This document shows, piece after piece, positions 57,973-64,000 of a DNA stretch of 64,000 bases (position 1 is the first letter of the stretch; each line of letters opens with the position of its first letter). The stretch spans positions 56,873,122 to 56,937,121 of the forward strand of contig NC_134849.1 of the NCBI RefSeq assembly GCF_965363235.1, in the 5' to 3' direction. The notes below the pieces were generated by a model, which did not search any database, was not told the DNA's origin, and saw nothing but the letters and a program-made list of their open reading frames with translations. The translations under genes and the position numbers were made by a program. The stretch is from Mytilus galloprovincialis. Its lineage: Eukaryota; Mollusca; Bivalvia; Mytilida; Mytilidae.

Positions 57973-60900
57973 AATATGTAACACAGGGTAGATGAGCTTT
58001 CATTTGATATGCGACAACGCCATGTTCTAAAAAGTTTGATTTTTGCACTTAATAACCCCATCAAACCAATTTTTGGAGGTTGGGAATTTGATAGTTCAAA
58101 TGTACACATCATGACCTTTCATTTGATATACAATAACCCTATCGTAAAAGAAATTTGTTTTTTGCACTCAATGACCCCATCCAACCAATTTTTTGGGGAC
58201 GTCAATTTGAAATTTGAAATGTACGCTTTATGATCTTTCATTTGATATGCGACAACCTTACCATCTGAGAAATTTGAATTTTTGCACTAAATGACCCCAC
58301 CCCTCCACCGGGGATGAAAAAGAGGTTTAAATTTTTCATTTTTAAGAAGAGTTTATTGAGACCTTCAATTTGATATATCAGATGACCCAATTTGACAAAG
58401 TGCCAAAAATGATGCAATATCAACGATATAAATAGAAGTTATGAAACTTACAAAGTCAATGTAAAACATGAAAATTTCAAAATGATTTTTTGGTGTTTTT
58501 TTCCATGGAATGTTTTTGGTATTTGTTCAAACATATGACTATGTCAACCTCTTCAATTTCTAAAACATTTTAAGTGGTAAGCTCTTGATGATTCAGAAAT
58601 ACATGCCGCCGCTCGAAAAACTTAAAACTGCATTACGTCTAAAACGACAGTAGATATCTCAAATCTGTTAAATGATAAATGATCTACAGTTGAAGGACAA
58701 CATTATAGAGAAAGGATTGGGACAATTTCAAGGTTCACCAAGGTCACAATTAATCATCAAATATATGATGCAATACAAAACTTGAGAACCGGAAGTCGTA
58801 GAGACATGGGACTATCACCATTCAACTTAAGACCACTTGACCTTTAAAATATCACAAGGTCAAGGTCATAGTATAATGTGAAGGTCAAGGTGAAATTTCA
58901 TCATGACCTGACATTGACCTCAAATTGAAGGTCTTGAACTACTGATCATCTTTGCAGTTTATAGTAGGTTGATATCTGTTACCTTTAAAAAGATATACAC
59001 AAAATACTATACTTTTAAGAATCATCCCGTCGTAACTTTTGAACAGACAGTCGGACATTTTTGGACTTATCATATAAAATGTAGAGCTCGTCGAGAGGAA
59101 CATTTTATACGCTGTATGTATGCAGTAAAGTCTTATCGTTTTCCTAATATGTAAGCTTGAAATTGCAGCGTAATTTTTTTTTGCACTCAGTGACCTTTGA
59201 CCTTGACTGCATATTAAAGGTCACATGAATTAAATATTATTGGTGAAGGTCCCAAGTCTCTACGACTTCTGGTTCTCGAAATACAATTTTTCTAAAATTA
59301 TGTACAATTTTCAAGGGGAATAACTCCTTATAAGGGTTAATAACAAAATGATTGTACATCTTCATTAATATTGCCATCTGTTCTTGTACATGTTGCCGTT
59401 TTCAAATCGATTCTATCTCTTATACTTTTTGAGAAAAATGCAAAGGAAAGAAATTGTTTCAAGGGGATATAACTCTCATAAGGGATGATGAAATCCTATT
59501 CAGTCTCACATGGTAATACATCATCATGAGATCTACATTATGTCCAATTAAAGTCATGATATCTTTAAAACCAACGAGGGAGGGCCATGTTGAAAAAAAT
59601 CAATAAAAGGGAGATAACTCCCAAAGGGGATGATGAAATCCTTAACAGGATCATTTGGTAATACATCTTGGTGAGATCTAGCGATGGTCCATATTTGGTC
59701 TTAATAACTTCAACAGAAACAAGAGGCGGGCATGTCAAAAAAATGTTGGAAGAAAAAAAAAAAAAAAAAAAAAAAAAGAAAAAGAAACTAGTATCTCAAT
59801 TGTTTGTAAAACAATTGAAAGGTCTTTCCTGTAAAAGTGATGTTTTCGTAATGTACTTTGTACGACCTTTCGTTTGATATACGACAAGCATACCTTCTGA
59901 AACTTTTCGCTGTTTACAATCCGCCTACATTTTTGTGATCGGAAGTATGATATATGTAACACAGGGTAGATGAGCTTTCATTTGATATGCGAGAACGCCA
60001 TGTTCTAGAAAGTTTGATTTTTGCACTTAATAACCCCATCCAACCAATTTTTGGAGGTTGGGAATTTGATATTTCAAATGTACACATCATAACCTTTCAT
60101 TTGATATACAACAACCCTATCGTAAAAGAAAATTTATTTTTTGCACTCAATGACCCCATTCAACCAATTTTTGGGGGACGTCAATTTGAAATTTGAAATG
60201 TACGCTTGATGTTCTTTCATTTGATATGCGACAACCTTACCATCTGAGAAATTTGAATTTTTGCACTAAATGACCCCACCCTTCCACTTGGGATGAAAAA
60301 GAGGTTTAAAATTTTCATTTTTAAGTAGAGTTTATTGAGACCTTCAATTTGATATATCAGATGACCCTATTTCACAAAGTGCCAAAAATGATGCAATATC
60401 AACGATATAAATAGAAGTTATGAAACTTACAAAGTCGATGCAAAACATGAAAATTTCAAAATGATTTTTTGGTGTTTTTTTCAATGGAATCTTTTTGGTA
60501 TTTGATCAAACATATAACTATGTTAATGTTTTCAATTTCTTAAACATTTTAAGTGGTAAGCTGTTGCTGATTCAGAAATATATGCCGCGGCTCGCAAAAT
60601 TTCAAACTGCATTATCTCTGAAACGACAATAGATATCTCAAATCTGTTAAATGGTAAATGATCTGCAGTTAAAGGACAACATTATAGAAAAAGAATTGGG
60701 ACAATTTCAAAGTTCACCAAGGTCACAATTAATCATCAAATATATGATGCAATACCAAACTTGAGAACCGGAAGTCGTTGAGACATGGGACTATCACCAT
60801 TCAACTCAGGACTACTTGACCTTTCAAATATCACAAGTTCAAGGTCATAGTATAATGTGAAGGTCAAGGTGAAATTTCATCATGACCTGGCATTGACCTC

Positions 60901-61770
60901 AAATTGAAGGTCTTGAATTACTGATCATCTTTGCAGTTTATAGTAGGTTGATATCTGTTACCTTTAAAAAGATATACACAAAATACTATACTTTTAAGAA
61001 TCATCTCGTTGTAACTTTTGAACAGACGGTCGGACATTTTTGGGCTTATTATATAAAATGTAGAGCTCGTCGAGAGGAACATTTTATACGCTGTATGTAT
61101 GCAGCAAAGTCTTATCGTTTTCCTAATATGTAAGCTTGAAATTGCAGCGTAATTTTATTTTGCACTCTGTGACCTTTGACCTTGGGTGCATATTAAAGGT
61201 CACATGAATTAAAGATTATTGGTGAAGGTCCCAAGTCTCTACAACTTCCGGTTCTGGAAATACAATTTTTCTAAAATTGTACACAATTTTTCAAGGGTAA
61301 TAACTCCTTATAAGGGTTAATAACAAAATAATTGTATATGTTCATTAACATTGCCATCTGTTCCTGTACATGTTGCCGTTTTCAAATCAATTCTATCTCT
61401 AATACTTTTTGAGAAAAATGCAAAGGAAAGAAATTGCTTCAAGGGGATATAACTCTCATAGGGAACGATGAAATCCTATTCAACCTCATATGGTAATACA
61501 TTATGATAAGATCTAACTATTGTCCAAATAAGGTAATGATATCTTGAAAAACAACGAGAGGGGGCCATGTTGAAAAAAACTAATAAAAGGGAGATAACTT
61601 ATAAAGGGGATGATGAAATCCTTAACAGGGTCATCTGGTTATACCTCATGATGAGGTTTATCGATGGTCCATGTTTGGTCTTGATAACTTCAAAAGAAAC
61701 ATAGGGAGGCCATGCCAAAAAAATGTTGGAAGAAAAAAAAGAAAAAAAAGAAAAAACATTAGAAAAACAA

Positions 61771-61803
61771 TAAGGTCTTTCCTCACGTAGGGGAAAGACC
61801 TTA
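61771..61803. repeat. Third hairpin, same stem with one G-T change
   Basis: TAAGGTCTTTCCTC (61771-61784), loop ACGTA, then GGGGAAAGACCTTA (61790-61803). One base differs from the perfect stem and would form a G-U pair in RNA. Here the normal unit start (61811) follows the hairpin. Confidence 0.85.
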
Positions 61804-64000
61804 AAAAAACACTAGTATCTCAATTGTTTGTAAAACAATTGAAAGGTCTTTCCTGTAAAAGTGATGTTTTCGTATTGTACTTTGTACGACCTTTCGTTTG
61901 ATATACGACAAGCACACCTTCTGAAACTTTTCGCTTTTTACACTTAATGACCTCATCCGTCTACATTTTTGAGATCGGAATTATGATATATGGAACAGAG
62001 TAGATGAGCTTTCGTTTGATATGCGACAACACCATGTTCTTCAAAGTTTGATTTTTGCACTTAATAACCCTATCCAACAAATTTTTGGAGGTCGGGAATT
62101 TGATATTTCAAATGTACACATCATGACCTTTCATTTGATATACAACAACCCTACCTTAAAAGAACATTTATTTTTTGCACTCAATGACCCCATCCAACCC
62201 ATTTTTGGGAGACGTCAATTTGAAATTTGAAATGTACGCTTTATGTTCTTTCATTTGATATGCGACAACCTTACCATCTGAGAAATTTGAATGTTTGCAC
62301 TAAATGACCCCACCCGTCCCCCTGGGATGAAAAGGGGGTTTAAAATTTTCATTTTTAAGTAGAGTTTATTAAGACCTTCAATTTGATATATCAGATGACC
62401 CCATTTGACAAAGTGCAAATAATGATGCAATATCAATTATATAAATAGAAGTTATGAAACTTACAAAGTCAATGCAAAACTTGAAAATTTCAAATTGATT
62501 TTTTGGTGTTTTTTTCCATGGAATGTTTTTGGTATTTAGTCAAACATATAACTATGTCAACCTCTTCAATTTCTAAAACATTTTAAGTGGTAATCTCTTG
62601 ATGATTCAGAAATACATGCCTCCGCTCGAAAAACTTCAAACTGCATTATCTCTAAAACGACAATAGATATCTCAAATCTGTTAAATGATTTTTTTTCAAG
62701 GGAAATAACTCCTTATAAGGGTTAACAACAAAATGATTGTATATGTTAATTAACATTGCCATCTGGTCCTGTACATGTTGCCGTTTTCAAATCGATTCTA
62801 TCTTGAATACTTTTTGAGAAAAATGTAAAAGAAAGAAATTGCTTCAAGGGGACATAACTCTCATAGGGAATGATGAAATCCTTAGCAGCCTCATATGGTA
62901 ACACATCATGATGAGATCTAACTATTGTCCAAATAAGGTCATGATATCTTCAAAAACAACGAGGGGGGGCCATGTCGAAAAAAACCAATAAAAGGGAGAT
63001 AACTTCTAAATGGGATGATGAAATCCTACACAGCCTCATCTGGTAATACTTCATGATGAGGTCTACCGATGGTCCATATTTGGTCTTGATAACTCCAATA
63101 GAAACAAGGGGAGGCCATGTTAAACAAATGCTGGATGAAAAAAAAAAAACAAAAAAAAAATATGGAACAGAGTAGATGAGCTTTCATTTGATATGCGACA
63201 ACACCATGTTCTAGAAAGTTTGATTTTTGCACTTAATAACCCTATCCAAGTAATTTTTGGAGGTCGGGAATTTGATATTTCAAATGTACACATCCTGACC
63301 TTTCATTTGATATACAACAACCCTACCTTAAAAGAACATTTATTTTTTGCACTCAACGACCCCATCCAACCTAGTTTTGGGAGACGTCAATTTGAAATTT
63401 GAAATGTACGCTTTATGTTCTTTCATTTGATATGCGACAACCTTACCATCTGAGAAATTTGAATGTTTGCACTAAATGACCCCACCCGTCCCCCTGGGAT
63501 GAAAAGGGGGTTTAAAATTTTCATTTTTAAGTACAGTTTGTTAAGACCTTCAATTTGATATATCAGATGACCCCATTTGACAAAGTGCAAATAATGATGC
63601 AATATCAACTATATAAATAGAAGTTATGAAACTTACAAAGTCAATGCAAAACTTGAAAATTTCAAATTGATTTTTTTTGGTGTTTTTTTCAATGGAATGT
63701 TTTTGGTATTTAGTCAAACATATAACTATGTTAACCTCTTCAATTTCTAAAACATTTTAAGTGGTAAGCTCTTGATGATTCAGAAATACATGCCTCCGCT
63801 AGCAAAACTTCAAACTGCATTATCTCTAAAACGACAATAGATATCTCAAATCTGTTAAATGATAAATGATCTACAGTTGAAGGACAACATTATAGAAAAA
63901 GAATTTGGACAATTTCAAAGTTCACCAAGGTCACAATTAATCATCAAATAAATGATGCAATACAAAACTTGAGAACCGGAAGTCGTAGAGACATGGGACT

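Larger units (their letters stand above)
53934..64000 (+). repeat. Tandem array of ~1.9-2.0-kb units separated by A-rich tracts
   Basis: ACTAGTATCTCAATTGTTTG opens units at 53934, 55913, 59787 and 61811. The unit starting near 57900 has a hairpin in place of its first ~150 bases, and the one near 63160 starts later (TATGGAACAGAGTAGATGAG). Each full unit ends CATGTCAAACAAATGCTGGA plus an A-rich run (about 55885-55912, 57871-57892, 59752-59787, 61732-61757, 63138-63159). Within a unit, a ~120-bp sub-repeat built on CTTTCATTTGATATGCGACA occurs five times (in unit 1 at 54014, 54134, 54253, 54374, 54502). The unit near 61811 lacks about 650 bases (junction near 62690). Similar small open frames in every unit are by-products of these repeats. 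The array continues past the window. Confidence 0.93.

Noticed and set aside
53792-63608. Families of similar 60-100-codon frames repeated every ~2 kb
   Set aside because: They arise from the ~120-bp sub-repeats of the tandem unit, shift or break between units, and show no start or codon signal.

Overview
The window looks like repeat-rich, AT-rich nuclear DNA of a bivalve mollusc, most likely a Mytilus-type mussel. The reasons are long introns with GT/AG junctions, very low gene density, many small inverted-repeat transposons, and several dispersed repeats that I recognise from mussel sequence (assignment from memory, not from a search). No bacterial or viral genes are visible.

Layout. 1-10510 is a nearly identical 368-bp satellite, itself an old dimer of a ~184-bp unit. 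10.9-12.9 kb holds a broken reverse-transcriptase element. 15197-18684 is an internally deleted hAT-like transposon with a 5-bp target duplication; it is interrupted by a CACTG-ended element that carries a 51-bp minisatellite. 18.7-24.6 kb is gene-free apart from small MITE-like elements. 24703-32444 is the one convincing host gene: a CREBL2-type bZIP regulator with a tiny first coding exon, a bZIP exon and two alternative, apparently related terminal exons. They would give proteins of about 305 or 126 residues. 35.2-37.5 kb is a mosaic of mussel repeats, including a second broken RT copy. 37556-45599 is a complete-ended, 8-kb PIF/Harbinger transposon (TAA target duplication, ~45-bp terminal inverted repeats). 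It holds a three-exon MADF/BESS DNA-binding gene, an oppositely oriented HARBI1-like nuclease exon, and a 5'-truncated LINE inserted inside it. 45.7-49.2 kb has more dispersed elements, including a tRNA-derived SINE. 49.3-53.9 kb is empty to my eye. 53934 to the window end is a tandem array of ~1.9-2.0-kb units separated by A-rich tracts. Intact units repeat a cluster of nuclear-receptor half-sites including a perfect DR1, and some junctions carry perfect hairpins.

How it fits together. The only host function with support is CREBL2, which in insects (REPTOR-BP) and vertebrates pairs with REPTOR/CREBRF downstream of TORC1. Almost everything else is mobile or tandemly repeated DNA at different stages of decay. 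The Harbinger pair (MADF protein plus nuclease) is the classic two-protein transposition module, but both genes are damaged here.
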